A DNA stretch of 64,000 nucleotides from NCBI GenBank assembly GCA_026120185.1, contig JANUWF010001109.1, positions 3,526,001 to 3,590,000 on the forward strand, given 5' to 3'. The translations under genes and the position numbers were made by a program. Of the stretch, positions 1 through 12,150 are shown one piece after another (position 1 is the first letter of the stretch; each line of letters opens with the position of its first letter). Below the pieces are notes generated by a model, which ran no database searches, was not told the origin of the DNA, and saw only the letters and a list, made by a program, of their open reading frames with translations. The stretch comes from Voacanga thouarsii. Taxonomy: Eukaryota > Streptophyta > Magnoliopsida > Gentianales > Apocynaceae.

Positions 1-544
1 TGTATGAATCGTTTTTTGTTGTTAATTGTTTTAAGAGTTGTTTTGGGACAAGTTTTACTAAATATAGAGCCGTGGGTTGAAAGTAATGTAGGAAAAACTA
101 AACACTGTCAAAACTGAGAAACTTAAGTAGAAATTCTACATCGTTTACAAATCAGTTGAAACCAATAAGAACTTGAATTGCACCTTTAGCTGGGAATGAT
201 AAGAAGAGAGTGGTTGATATTCTGGTGCATACTTACGGCTTATATAGTCTTAACAAAACATGTACCGAGCGATAGCTTGATTAGTTGTAGTGTAAAATAG
301 TGTTTTATTTCCCTTTGTTTCCTACTTAGTTAACCTCTATGTTGTGATGTCCTATAAGTGATATAATATTTTCACTGTAGGTGATCGAGATCAGTAGAAG
401 CTATACCCTCTGTTCAATCTATTTTTACATACACGGTAAGCCTTAATTACTTTAAAAACATAGTTTAACACGTGGTTTTTCAATACCTACTTAATTAGCA
501 AATGGTTTAAGATGAACAATATAAACTAGATGTTTTCTAGGCAA

Positions 545-715
545 CTAGGCCACCACAAAATCAACCAACATTGAACAAAATATACAAAGACTAATAAATG
601 CCACAGTAATTATTCAATAAATCTAATCTAAGGGTAATCACCTATTACCTATGAGGAATGATCACCCATCACTTACGGGAAATGATCACTCATTACTCAT
701 GGGGTTCCATTTCAC
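545..715. repeat. Dispersed repeat module shared with the CACTA element
   Basis: The stretch CCACCACAAAATCAACC is followed by about three imperfect copies of a 24-bp unit containing GATCACCCATCACT. The same pairing occurs at 27795-27945, and the 24-bp array alone occurs at 23066-23181. The module therefore ties this region to that CACTA family. Confidence 0.6.
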
Positions 716-719
716 ATAA

Positions 720-2985
720 GGTATACATATTAAAATTTTAAATTGAAACGTATAAAATTATGTACCTTTTTCCTTGATGAGCAAAGTGACAGGACAAAGC
801 ACCGAAGTAAATATGAACTATAAGTAAACTGTCAGAAAAGATGATCAATCAACTTCATCATATTATACGAAATCATGGAAAAAAGCTCTAAAATCTACGA
901 CAGGAGCAATCTAGAAGTTCAAACTCAACCAAGAAAAGTGAAATAAAAACTAAAAAACATACAAAAATTAAATCTTGAACAAGTATATAATGCATTATTT
1001 TATTTGTCAAATGTCGTACTTTGATTCATCAAATGATAGAATTTAATTCTCAACAAGGTAGCCTCCCACCAACTAAATATCAAAGAACTAATTAAGCATA
1101 TCTAATAAAGGATACAAAGCCATAAAGAAAATCTTCAAAATTCTAGTGCGGAAACTTGAATATGAGTATGTACATGTGATATTAAAGCTGGGCTATGTGT
1201 AGGCATAGGTATCATGAATTCGTCACTAGTAGTTTGTATACTAGATATAGGAAATGGTATGGAAATTATTTGTCTCAAATGTGACAAAAATACTTTTTGC
1301 ATATTGGATAATACCTACACACATAAAGCCACTTGAAACATGGTTAATTTGGACGTCCGCAATCTCTATTTTTACTTCCGAGTTTTTGACAACTTTTGAA
1401 AGCTTAGATACAAGTTTCTCTTTATCCAAAAAAGCATCTACTATCTCAAGTCTCAAGAGAAGCATCTTTAAAGACAAAACTATTTGAAAAACCATTTGCA
1501 AAGGTGGAATTTAAAAGACTTTTGCTTTAAATAGCATTTCAAATAATGCAACTTTTAAACATCATATTGTTCCAAACCAAAAGTTTTTAAACATAAACAT
1601 TTGGAAACATAAACTTCATAAATATTTTATCAAGGAAAATCAAGTCTAAAATTTATTTAAACATTTAAAAACATTTGTATTAAGGATCTAGACATATAAA
1701 GTAAATGATCATAAAATCACAACTCCCAACCACCTTTGTAAGCACAAATCAAAGATTTTAAAAATATTTAAACTCCCAATAGTTATTTCACTAAAAAAGG
1801 AGGTTCAAACCTAGTTTTCATGAGTTAAGTATATAGCATAAAAAAAAATCATATGAACTACATACAAAAACTATAGAAAAAGAGTACCAAACTAGTTCTT
1901 TTTAGATTTTGGTCTTCAAATTCCTCTTCAATTCCTTGATCTTCATCTAAAGCCTTCTAAATCATGCTTGATATGATCTTCAATAAGTTTCTTAACTATT
2001 CTATCAAATATGAGCTTGTGGTATTGAATACTTATGTTCCTTCTCCAATTCTTTTATTTTATCAAATTTGAGCTTATTTTATTTTATTCTTGTGTCCATC
2101 CTCAAGCTCTTCGATACACTTCTATTGATTATGTGCTCTACATATGTTATGTAAACATTCAAAGTACTAGAACACATAATTAATAATCATTTCAATGATT
2201 TGTTATCATCAAAATAGGGTGGTTAACCATTGACATTTAAATCTCTCTATTTTTTATGATACAGAATAATGATGCCAATTAAGCACAACAAACAAATAAT
2301 GAGAAGTGAGAATGTCATCAATATACCTCATCTTTCTCCCCTTTCTTACCATTTTCCCTTTGTCTCCTTTTCTCTAGTCCTTTTTCTCTCCCTTTTTGCA
2401 TTATAAAAAAGTTATTCCAAAAAATACAATGAGAGATAAGCATATATCTTTTTCTCCTGCTTTAGGGCAATGATAAAGAATTATGAAAAAATATATATAA
2501 TGTTAAACTAGTAGAAAGCATTGACAGTTACTCATCTTTCATAAATAGAGCTAATAATACGATTGTCTTATTTGATAAGTTTTATTGAAGAAGAACGCTA
2601 TATATGAATAATAAGAGGTTTTTGCAAAAGACATCTTCAAGTAGCCTATGAATTTTCGTTGAAGAGGCTGTGAAGATTTTCGTGTTAGGAGAGTTCATTA
2701 GAATATAGTATTAGTCTTCATCTTTCTATCTTGTATTTGCTCTAGCTATTGTTTCTTTTGATGCATTTGATGTATTGCTGATACACAACGAGAAACATGC
2801 CTACACATATAATGTCCAGGTTATATTTGAATAACACTCTATTGAATTCTTATATGATTGACAGGGGCAAAATTCATCTATATTTTCCTAGTTATTTGAG
2901 GGTATTTTGTGATACATTTGTTGTAATAACTAGGCATATTTCTTCATATTTGAGATTTTATCATTGAAAAGGCGTTTTGAAATTT
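720..2985. other. AT-rich stretch without a recognised gene
   Basis: Open frames here are under 90 codons, overlap on opposite strands and match no family I recognise. There are pyrimidine-rich patches (2330-2400) and A/T runs. No RNA gene, terminal repeat or tandem array was seen. Confidence 0.5.
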
Positions 2986-2989
2986 TATT

Positions 2990-4300
2990 GTAGAAAATGA
3001 CAAAAAAATGACAAAATCGTCACCGTCATAGCACGATCGGAGCTGGTCGTGACCAACAGAACTGGCGATAGCCCTATTTTGGAGAAATAAGGAAATTTCG
3101 TCTTGAAAAATAAAGCAAGACTAGACCAACTAGAGCACGGCCAACACCAGCCATAACCCTCCAAGCCAGCGCTAGCTCCACTCTGGTCCTTGTCGGCAGC
3201 TTTCCAATTTTTGCGCGGATTTGGTAATTTCCAAGAGTTTTGGTATTTTGCAATCTCTACTCGACCCAGAACTCTTAGGAGATGAATTTTAGCATCTTGG
3301 AAGCCTATTTAAACAAGAAAAACACAAGACGCAAGTATGAATTCAAAGATCAAATAAGAAAATTACTAATTGGAGGAGGAATTCATCAAATTAAGGAGGA
3401 TTGTTCAAGAGAGTCTTCAATGGAGAAGAATGAGGCTTGTCTATGAGTGCTTTCTTTTATCTTTATTTTCTTGTTTTTAAATAATGATAGATTCAATGTT
3501 TTATTTATAATATAACATTATTTTGAGATTCATAATTTTGTGTTAATTTAGTTATTTGATCAATTATTTATTAACTTTGGTATTTAATTACTTATTATAA
3601 TTAGTTATTGATGCAAGTTCTTCAATTGACTTGGGAAACGATGTTAGGAGTTCATTGTATTGATTTCGTATTTGTCAAATCTTAATGGATTTGGAAAATG
3701 AAATTAGGATTAAAGCACTAAAGTGATCAAATATTAGTTAATTTCACCTCGAGCAAAGGGTCATTAGCTAATTTCATATTTATGATAAATTGAATTTAAT
3801 GCATTTTTTAGTTATATTGATTTGATTGAGAAATCTGCTAATTTAATCAAAAGATAGTGATTTCATGGATTGGGAAAGAAATGGAGTCTATCTAAGGAGA
3901 TTCATGACTTGGAAAACAATTGAATTTTACTTTATATTCCTTCATGATGTCAAAATGATGATTAATTGGGATAATTGCTAGTTAGTTCATTATCATATTT
4001 TCTAGGATAATTGTCTAAATTGCATATTCCTATATTCTTGAGTTGTATATATTTTTTAATTTTCTTTTTATTATTTTCTTACTTTATTTGGTCGGTTAAA
4101 CAATGAATAAAAAATGATTAGTGTGTACTTGTTCCTTTGAGGATCGATACTCTTTAATTCCCTGTGCTATGCTTGCAATAGGTATACTTACTCGTATGTA
4201 TATTTTGGAATTAATATTTTAATTAAAGCTTGACTAAAGGATGGATTTACATTTGATGATTTTTGTTCACCCAAAATTTACACATCAATGATGTCTAAAT
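2990..4300 (+). mobile_element. Probable LTR-retrotransposon relic (non-coding)
   Basis: No coding sequence remains. The text has the style of non-coding ends of plant gypsy-type or short non-autonomous LTR elements: a region with balanced base composition (3010-3220), a long AT-rich tract, then a 'gatcgatactctttaa-ttccctgtgct' phrase near 4142 of the kind found next to the primer-binding region of many plant elements. No paired LTR was found in the window, so this rests on sequence style alone. Confidence 0.25.
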
Positions 4301-4938
4301 CAAGAACTAAAAGGAGGCAAATTTTTTACCATCATTGTATTAGAAAGAATACAAAGCTGCTCAAGTAAAGGAACAATAGCTAAGGCATTGATGTAAAGGA
4401 ACAAAGCTGCTCAACAAGATGAATAATAAAACAAAAATAATGAAAGTTTGGCAGCAAAAAAGAAAGAAATGCTTTAGGAGATGGCTAAAGAATGGACCAA
4501 ATTAATAATAAAAAAGTAATGTAAACACACAGAAATATTCAAATATATGTAGCAATACACACTCTCAAAGCAATTTAACATAAAATAGTCCCCAGCAATC
4601 ACCGCAAATTCCAGCAACCCATTAACACACAATGCATACATCCCTCACAGTCTCAACCCCCAAATGCCATAACAACTCCATATATTCTCAAATAAGCTCT
4701 TCCAAACTAATTAACAGTCCCAAACATTTAACAAGTAAAGTAACGCTCAATAATGCCACCATGACACTTCATTCTATAGAGTTCAAACAAAACCTATAAT
4801 TTTAATAATCACCAAGTAGAATCCTAAAAATTTTCTGCCTACAAACTGAGACAATGAAGTAAGGAAAGAAGAAATTCATTGCGACCTTGTGCAAGTGAAA
4901 TGAACCAAGAAGCTGTTCTTGAAATCTGCCTTTGATAC

Positions 4939-5188
4939 CAATTGACAAAAATTGATCTTTCGGTAGTAGCAGATGACTGTGGTGGTGGCGGTGCTGTCAA
5001 GCTTCAATAAAAACTCATGGGTGCAAGGGGGTGTTTCAGAAAAGGGGAAGCAACCTTCGACATCAATTGTTGGAAATTGATCATTTGGTAGTAGCAAATG
5101 ACCGCAATGAAAGCAGTGTTGTCGAGTCTTGGCACAAACTGATGGGTGTGGGAGGGTGTTCTAGGAAAAGGTAAGCGGCTTTTGCCAA
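4939..5188. repeat. Two diverged tandem copies of a ~125-bp unit
   Basis: The unit beginning CAATTGACAAAAATTGATC at 4939 repeats as CAATTGTTGGAAATTGATC at 5064. Both units run through a shared GGTAGTAGCA-ATGAC core and a (A/C)AA(A/C)TCATGGGTG-like segment. The period is 125 bp. It lies just left of the G-rich block of the putative CACTA right end. Confidence 0.65.
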
Positions 5189-5379
5189 GAGGGATGTTCC
5201 GAAAAAGGGTAATGGTGGTAGGCGTTGGTAGTGGCGGGGGGAGGGGAAAGGGAGGGGAGGGGTTTGCAGGATAATTTGTAAAAAGGAAGGCCAAATAAGT
5301 TGTAGGCGGGAAGGGGAAAATCACGAAGGAACTGGTACTGAGGGAGGTAGAAAAAGGGGACAAAACGACTAAGTGTTAA

Positions 5380-5539
5380 ACTTAGTCCTAAATTTAGCTA
5401 TAGCGTAAAACGGTCGCTAAACTCTCTCCATTTGAGAGGGTTTAGCGACGGCTATTTGATAATTTTGCTTGGACATGTATTTTGTAGCTAATCCCTCGCA
5501 GATTGTGTGGGATTAGCAACAGAATTATAAATACATATA

Positions 5540-5571
<32 letters not shown>

Positions 5572-5895
5572 CATATATATATATACACACACACATACAT
5601 ACATATAGGAATACACAAATATGCAATACCATCGTTAATTAGATATGAATTAGTGATGGCTAGTAGCTCCATTTACCAAATGTTTTTTTTTTTAATTTTT
5701 GAATTTCATGGTAGCCGTCGCAGGTCTGTCTCCAATTAGATACGATTTTACAGCCATAGCTAATTAGTGATGGCGTCGTGATGATTGGTCAATAGTTCTC
5801 ACTGTTCTTGTTGCTTTCGCAATGCCGTAGCAAATTTGAGACGGTTATAAAGCCGTTGCTGAATGCCGTCGTGAATGTCAACTTTTCTTGTAGTG
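5380..5895. repeat. CACTA right subterminal region and terminus
   Basis: Direct and inverted copies of a TTAGCGACGG / GCCGTCGC / GCCGTAGCAAATTTG type motif precede the terminal TTTCTTGTAGTG (ends 5895). Subterminal arrays of this kind are the binding sites of TNPA-type proteins in CACTA elements. The three bases after the end are ATA. Confidence 0.65.
5534..5600. repeat. (TA)n/(CA)n microsatellite
   Basis: Runs of TA interrupted by CATA, then a short CA run. Both strands are spuriously open here, giving low-complexity Tyr/Ile peptides; no gene is implied. Confidence 0.9.
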
Positions 5896-5935
5896 ATATA
5901 TGTGTGTGTGAGTTGTGTGTGTGTGTGTACGTATG

Positions 5936-5992
<57 letters not shown>

Positions 5993-6170
5993 TGTTCGTA
6001 TGTATTATACATGTATATGTATATATAAATGTGTTTTGTGTGTTTGTGTGTGTATGTATATAGATGTGTTGTCCATAAGTATTATATGTGTATGTGTATA
6101 TATATGTGTTGTGTGTGTATATATACTCACACACAAATACACACACACACACACACACATATAAATACCC
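5896..6170. repeat. Compound GT/TA/CA microsatellite
   Basis: GT runs flank an uninterrupted TA run at about 5939-5974, followed by more GT/TA text and a CA run near 6139-6160. All open frames over it are low-complexity artefacts. Confidence 0.9.
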
Positions 6171-6189
6171 TATGCAACATATATTGTAA

Positions 6190-6480
6190 AATTTTAAAAA
6201 TTCAGAGACCAATTTGTAAATTTTTTTAGGATTATATTGTATATATTTCAAAATTGAAGTAAAAATTTGTAAAATTTTTTGGTCATATTATAAATATTTA
6301 AAAATTTAGGGACTAGTTTGTGAATTTTTGGGATTATATTTTAATTATTTCAAAATTTATGGACCAATTTATAATTTTTGGGGGGCCATTTTACATTTAT
6401 ACAAAATATAAGGACTAATTTATAAAATTTTTGGAGTCATTTTTTCAATATTTAAAAATTTAAGGATATGAATTAGTTAG
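6190..6480. repeat. Degenerate tandem repeat of ~55-60 bp, about five copies
   Basis: The phrase 'aatttagggactaatttgtaaatttttgg-attatattttaaatattt' recurs with substitutions five times. It has the appearance of an aged minisatellite within the second CACTA-like remnant. Confidence 0.6.
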
Positions 6481-7055
6481 GAAATGCAAATTTTGTCGTT
6501 AAAGATATAGTTAATAGTGATGAAAGTTAAAAATTTTTAATTAGGAAATGAATTTTCGTTGTTGATGATGCATTAATATTAGTAAGGAAAATTTAGTTAG
6601 GAAATAGTTTTTTGTCACTGATAATACATTATTAACGGGTAAATTTAAAGGGTAATTTTTAAATTGGTCTTCGAAAATATGAAATTATCTAAATCAAATC
6701 TTTCAAAAATTATTTTACTCAATTTAATCTCTATAAATATTAAAGTGTATCAAAGTAGTCCTTTGGGTGACTAAATTGAGTAAAATAATCATTAAGGGAC
6801 TTTATTGAGATAATTATATATTTTCGAGGACTAATTTAAAAATTACCCAAACTTAAAGTTTATTTGATAACACATTTATTTCTTAGTTAAAACCATCATT
6901 TTTAGCAAGAAACAAAATTTTGTCACGGAAGGTCATAATGAGTAGCGACAAAAACTTTTTGTTGTTAAAGAAAAAATTTCCTTGCTAAAGAGTACTTTTA
7001 ATGACAAAAAATTCTAACTAAAGTTTTGTTACCAAAGTATCATTTTCTTATAGTG
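6480..7055. mobile_element. Right subterminal region of a second CACTA-like remnant
   Basis: The stretch ends with CATTTTCTTATAGTG at 7055, a CACTATAAGAAAATG inverted terminus. It is preceded by repeated GTTAGGAAATG-TTTTGTCG / GTAGCGACAAAAAC motifs typical of CACTA subterminal arrays. No matching left end was found in the window, so the element is probably truncated or interrupted by the element ending at 5895. A Mutator-like MITE sits inside. Confidence 0.45.
6650..6848. mobile_element. Mutator-like MITE with long terminal inverted repeats
   Basis: The 199-bp segment begins GGGTAATTTTTAAATT and ends AATTTAAAAATTACCC. The inverted repeats extend about 80-90 bp each (GTC(T/C)TCGAAAATAT and TTATTTTACTCAATTTA occur in both arms), so nearly the whole element can fold into one hairpin. 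The flanks are AAATTTAAA (6641-6649) and AAACTTAAA (6849-6857), a 9-bp target duplication with one mismatch, as expected for Mutator-type transposition. There is no coding capacity. Confidence 0.75.
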
Positions 7056-7768
7056 AATCTAGCAAAGATTTTATTTTGAAAAGGATAAACTCAAAAAGAA
7101 AAGGAATTGTAATAGACTAAGGAAATGCATAAAAAAAAAAAAACTACTTGTTTAGCAGTTTCCTATTTCAATGAAATTACAATAACTTCGTCGTATATTT
7201 AAAGGAGCCAATTTGAAAAAAGAATGTATGTGTCAGATTCTGAAAATATTCCTTGAAAGAGTCTAGCAATCAAAGACAGAGTGAGATTCATGTTCATATG
7301 TTAAAAAGGATTGATGCAAACGCCATTGATGATTGATTCAGAGTTTATTTGTTAAACATTTTGCATCAAAGATTCAAGACTTTCTGTTTCTATAGAATAT
7401 ATCTTTTAGACAAAGTTTGAATCAATACAATCATTTGAAGTGATATTCTTTCTGAATGAAACAATGTTCTAAGAGTCAAATGAAAACTTATTCAGTTGCT
7501 GCATCGATGATTGATAAGTGATCAATCATATAGGTTGAGTTCAACAATGGTCTTCTAAAAGTTTGAGAGAAAGAGCACTGTATTGTATTCTATTAAAATC
7601 TACCAAGGACACTTGGTAAATAGAGATAAGTGCTATCATTGTAACTTTTGTTAAAATATAGTAGATCTTTATCCTAGTTGTAAACTTGCAGATATAGGCT
7701 TATTAATAGTCGAATTGTGCTATTAATTTAGTCTATTTGTTAGACTCATATTTTACTATTTATCAAAT
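7056..7768. other. Non-coding stretch left of the gypsy element
   Basis: No gene is visible. The last ~400 bp (GTTTGAGAG, 'ggacacttggtaaatagaga', 'aggcttattaatagtcgaat') resemble the R/U5 part of copia-type LTRs by style, but no partner LTR was found. It ends at the left LTR boundary. Confidence 0.3.
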
Positions 7769-8446
7769 TGTTGCCGTACACAAGGGAAGCCGATGGAAAT
7801 GGTGATCGGCTTCTCTTTCGATGAATATAAACAGTCCAATGGAAGAATGAATATAAGAGTTTGACCTTTTATGAGACGTGAGTTCCTTGAACTTAGTATA
7901 GAAAGGGTCTAAGAAGGTAGGAATATAGCATGCGAAAGCTAACAAGGACTGTAATCAGTGTATTTTGATTGATCTTGACAAAAAGGAGTTCAAAATTATT
8001 GGAATTTAAAACCAAAGTAAAATGAAATGGAAAGAAAATACGGTAAAGAAAATTCTGAAAAGTAATCAAAGAAGTAAAGAAAAACAAAGAAAATGCAGAA
8101 TAAAAAGGAGATTGAAAGCTTGAAACTGGTAATCTTCTGGGTGTGTTTGTCGTTGTCCTTCATTCTGGGAATTCTTGCCCACTTTATGTTTGCTGTGGCG
8201 TTGTAACCGACTATCTATACGTGGAAAAAAATCTTGCTTCATGACTTATCCTTAGCGATTAGGTGCAGTAGTGCTTTACCAATCGTGTCGAGACATGGGG
8301 CTGACGACTCAATGACTTTTGGTTCCGATGTTGACCGGGTACCTCGGCTGAAGAATTCTTGACATCATCATTGGCTTAGCAAATTCCTATCGGCTTTAGC
8401 TCAAAGTTACCATTGCAACAGATCGATTAAAGTTGACATCAACACA
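7769..8446 (-). repeat. 3' LTR of the gypsy element
   Basis: On the minus strand it begins TGTGTTGATGTC and ends GTACGGCAACA, satisfying TG...CA. It aligns over its length with 16976-17660, with shared stretches such as GATTGATCTTGACAAAAAGG and GAAAATGCAGAATAAAAAG. Confidence 0.85.
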
Positions 8447-8458
8447 TGCTCCCTCGAG
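8447..8458 (-). promoter_or_regulatory. Polypurine tract
   Basis: On the minus strand CTCGAGGGAGCA directly precedes the TG of the 3' LTR, the expected place for plus-strand DNA priming. Confidence 0.55.
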
Positions 8459-8889
8459 TTTTGTTGCTTTATGGCGCGATCAGGTGAAGTAACTAAAATT
8501 GTACCTCTTTTAATTCGTAACCGTTCTTTTCCTGACAAAGTTGGAACATCCCGATCGTTTCAGAAGGTTTTGACTCCTCGGCTTTAAAACCTACGAACGG
8601 CTAGTCTTTAAATTTCACTTTAAATAGCCGTGGTCCTCATTACTCCTTCTTTACTGATACAAAATCCTTCTTCTAAGAAAACTCTACTTCGATTAGACTT
8701 TTATCCTTCTCGTGAAATTCGGTAGTATTTCCTGCACTTCTTTTATCAACGATTTCTGAATCTTCATGCTCGCCCCAATTGATAACATACCCCTAGCTTT
8801 GGTTTAAGTCGAACCTAACCTGTACGTCTTAGGCCCTCGACTACTACTGACGGAGGTCACCGTTAATCATCTACGATTCGCCCAGCCAG

Positions 8890-10866
8890 AGGATTTTTTC
8901 ATCCAGTTGAACCAGAATGACTTTTCTACAAGCGGTCTCCCATTTTCCTTTCGCCATTGGTTGCGCCCCCTGAAGAATTATAGAGAATGGTGTGATCGCT
9001 GTTACGCTACCTTCGGAACCCTTTGGGATCAATGGTTTATAATGTCTAATTTCAACATGGCTTTTGACTGTAACTTCTTTGCTACGGTTTTGCTATTTTG
9101 GTCCTCAGCAATTAACGGCTTCATATCCCCCGACTAGATGTTTTTCATGACCATCTTGGATATTTGCACCATCCTGGGCTTCTGATGCTTCAAAGATGAG
9201 ATCCCTAGCCTCCACGATGACGAAAGTATACCTGCCATCGAGGTCCACCTGGACAAAGCCACTACTGCCTATGGTAATTTCATGGCTGCCTAAAGGGGCG
9301 TAGGCGGTGTTCCGTTGAAGCAAGAGTAAGCCTCCTTTATATAGCTGTGGCTTTGCAAGTACATCCTCTGTTCTCATTCGGCTGGAATAAGCAATGAATA
9401 TCGATACTATGTATCAGCTATGCTAAGGAAGAAGAGGTATTGAGACCTAGCCTCCTTGATGCTAGCATTGGTTTATCGGATGATGAACCAGATGACTTCA
9501 GCCCTATCAGTTGGGAGTGAACCAACTAACCTCTGCGGCCCTCTCTGAGTTTTGCAACTGTGGCTTTACCAATATCTCCCCCAATTCGACGTTAACAACC
9601 TCTTAGGGATTCTGCTGACTCATCCACCCAGGCCACTAGCTATTGGCTATTGAGAACCCCTTTGAACAGATTTTTCGCCGGTACCATTATGTCGTTTCTT
9701 CATCAGAACTGCCTATAGAACATGCCTCACTTCTTCCCCTATTCTGCTCAGGAAACTGGCCCTCTTTGGTTAAAGAATCTTGTCGACGCATCGGAGGGCT
9801 CCCAACAGAACATCTAGGTTAAGATGCTATGTCCCAGGGAGCTCTTTTTAGGGGCCATACCAAGCGCACAAAGTGCCAAATCTTCCTACGAATGCTACAA
9901 TCCTGATTGCTTTTCTCGACAATTTAGGCTTATTCAGGACATTCCTGCTGACCCTGGGCATGTATCGTCCTACACTGTTATGCCCGCTCTATCGGTCGAA
10001 GATGTGCACAATTTAACCGATAGGTCCCTGACCATTGTCTGTTCCTTTGAGTATCATCATTTTCAGGTCAATCGGGAGGCCATACCCAACTTCAACTTAT
10101 GGTGGTGACTGATGAGTGAGATACTTTTCTCAGCCCCTATGAAAATGTGGCTGCTTAGGCTGGCTAGGTTAGTATCGGCGGTGGTGGAACCATCAGTGCC
10201 AAGGAAAGGTAAACAGAGCAAGATATCTACCAGTCCGATTGCCACGCCATCATTCCAAACGCCGCCAGTGAAGAAAGCCCCCATTTTTTTAGTTGCTAAA
10301 GAAGAAGAAGAAGAAGAAGTTCTTTCTCCACTTAGGCGATTCAAAAGGCGGCAAGCTACCCACACCCCAACGATCACCAAGGTTTGGACTTCCTGTACTG
10401 GAACTCTTCTGATACTTTTCAATTTTAGCTACAAAGGCTAACTCCTTATTCCCCTCTTTTGCAGAAATAAAAACCCAGCCAATTAGTTATTTCTGACTCT
10501 TCTTCTGAGTCGACGGAAGCCATGACCCCTTTGTCACCTAAAAAGACCATACTAACCAAGGAGGAAACTTCGGTTGCTTCTCTTTCATAGGCTATACCTC
10601 CAATGTCTGAAATGTCCGTCTCAGAGATAACAGCGACTAGCAAACCTATTCCACCTCCTGTGAAGCCGATCTCTAAACCTTCTTTGGTAGAACCTCCAAA
10701 AGAAGCTACTTTCTTTCAGCCAATAATGTCTGAGGCCGCTGCGTTAGAGTTCCTGAATAGCCTAATTGGGGCTATCCTGCCGACCAACCAGTCCTCCCAA
10801 GATGCAATCAGCCGAGCCCTCTGCTACTTGCACAATCGACTAATACTGACATTTCTATTGAATTAA
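8890..10866 (+). pseudogene. Antisense accessory ORF with plant mobile domain (PMD), broken
   Basis: Open blocks at 8907-9137, 9824-10108, 10112-10441 and 10603-10866 lie on the strand opposite to gag-pol. The first reads W-WCDR-FGTLWDQW followed by a distal FWSSAINGF segment, and a further frame continues MTILDICTILG; this matches the PMD (aminotransferase-like, PF10536) pattern of 'W..W...GI..AI' followed by 'TLLDV..l.G'. The second holds NPDCFSRQFRLIQDIPADP, like the PMD C-terminal ARQFG..Q motif. The third and fourth are Ser/Pro/Glu-rich tails. Several in-frame stops (for example at 9134-9136) break it. PMD ORFs occur in plant transposons and in host MAIN/MAIL genes. The function in transposons is unknown; antisense control of the element has been proposed for such ORFs. 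Confidence 0.65.
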
Positions 10867-10939
10867 AGCGTCTATCGGCTAATTACTTGGGGCACATAAG
10901 GTTCACTTGGCGCTTTCTCTCAGATATCCAAAATAGGAG

Positions 10940-12150
10940 GGATACTTTTCGCCAGCTTAAGGCTTTGGAGGTGCTCCAAAGTAAGAAGCTTTTCTACAAT
11001 CCCATCGTCTGGAAGTCTCTACCTACCTAAGTGTTATTCGAGTTGAAATAATCTTCAACCAATAAACAATATTGGTAAGTTACTCGAGCCAATCACAATA
11101 ATAACTCAGCAGATAACATCACATCCTGCCCATACATTAGCTTAAATGGCATGAAACCTATAGTAGTTTTGAAGGCATTCCGATACACCCACAGAACCTC
11201 TTGAAGTGTTTTGTGCCACTTTCTTGGACTATTCTCCAATGACTTTCAGATCATGTTAATCAAGGTCTTGTTTGTAGTTTCAGCTTAACCGTTAACTTGT
11301 GCATAATATGAGAATGAATGTAATAGTTTAACTTTGAATTGAGTTAAAAAGTTACGTACCTTATCTCCTGTGAACATAATTCCTTGGTCGACTGTTATTG
11401 TTTCAAGTATGCTGAACTGGAACAGAATACTCTGCTGAAGGAAAGTGATAACGACAGACTAGGTTACCCTGGTCAGGGCTTGTGCCTCTACTCACTTGAT
11501 GAAATAATCCGTTGCTACTAAGATAAAGGTATGCCCTTTAATCGATTGCAGATGAATCTTACCGATGATATCTAGAGCTCAACCCTTGAACGGCCACGAC
11601 TTGATAATAAGATGCAGTTTCGTAGAAGGCGCATGTATCAAGGAACAATGCTTCTAACATGCCTCGCATCCAGCTACATAGACTACGCAGTTCATGATCA
11701 TAAAGGGACAATAAAATCCATAACGCTGTAATGTCCATTTTAGCTTTGGGCCTGCCTAGTGAGCACCGCATAGGCCTTCATGCACCTCGGCTAATGCTTG
11801 TGATGCTTCTTACTTTGACATATATTTCAATAGAACTCCTAAATGGCTTCTTCTGAATAAATCATTTCCGATCAGTACAAAGTTTAACGCCATACGCTTT
11901 AACTCCCGCGACACATGACCAGTAGGTTTTCACAAATAAGAAACGATATCAGAACGCCAGTCTTCTTCATGTTCCTCTCCCGATATTTATTGGCACACTA
12001 CTTCCCCAACTCTTTTTCTGAATCCTGAAGCCATTTAAGCTAAATCATTTGCCCCCTGGTTCTCAACTTGAGAAACATGAGTCAACATGACTTCCGAAAA
12101 GTGTTGCATCAATGCCTTTATTTCTTGTAACTTATCCAACAAAATAGGGT
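10940..12150 (-). pseudogene. Integrase region of the gypsy element
   Basis: Minus-strand reading gives, in fragments, ALDIIGKIH..IKGHTFILVATDYF (first catalytic Asp of the DDE core) around 11470-11590 and YYAQVNG-AE--NKTLINMI around 11240-11310, the usual (Y)PQ(A/S)NGQAE region holding the catalytic Glu. Stops interrupt both blocks (TGG or CAG codons changed to stops), so no functional enzyme is coded. Confidence 0.7.

Larger units (their letters stand above)
1..5895 (-). mobile_element. Right-hand part of a degenerate CACTA-type element (left end outside window)
   Basis: The sequence TTTCTTGTAGTG ends at 5895 and is the same terminus as the complete CACTA element at 19774-31093. Moving left from it come subterminal repeats with the core TAGCGACGG/GCCGTCGC (5380-5890), TA/CA microsatellites (5534-5600), a G-rich purine-skewed block (5220-5300) and, at 545-715, the CCACCACAAAATCAAC plus GATCACCCATCACT module. 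The complete element has these parts in the same order at its right side. I infer that this is the right part of a relative of it, interrupted by other insertions. No coding region was recognised. The left end and the target-site duplication cannot be seen. Confidence 0.45.

Noticed and set aside
1241..1501. Pair of open frames of 77-86 codons on opposite strands
   Set aside because: Mirror frames over the same bases, no family match, no splice or start context.
5442..6251. Overlapping open frames up to 150 codons on both strands
   Set aside because: They are translations of TA/CA/GT microsatellites, with Tyr-Ile, Cys-Val or Thr-His runs on opposite strands of the same bases; no gene evidence.
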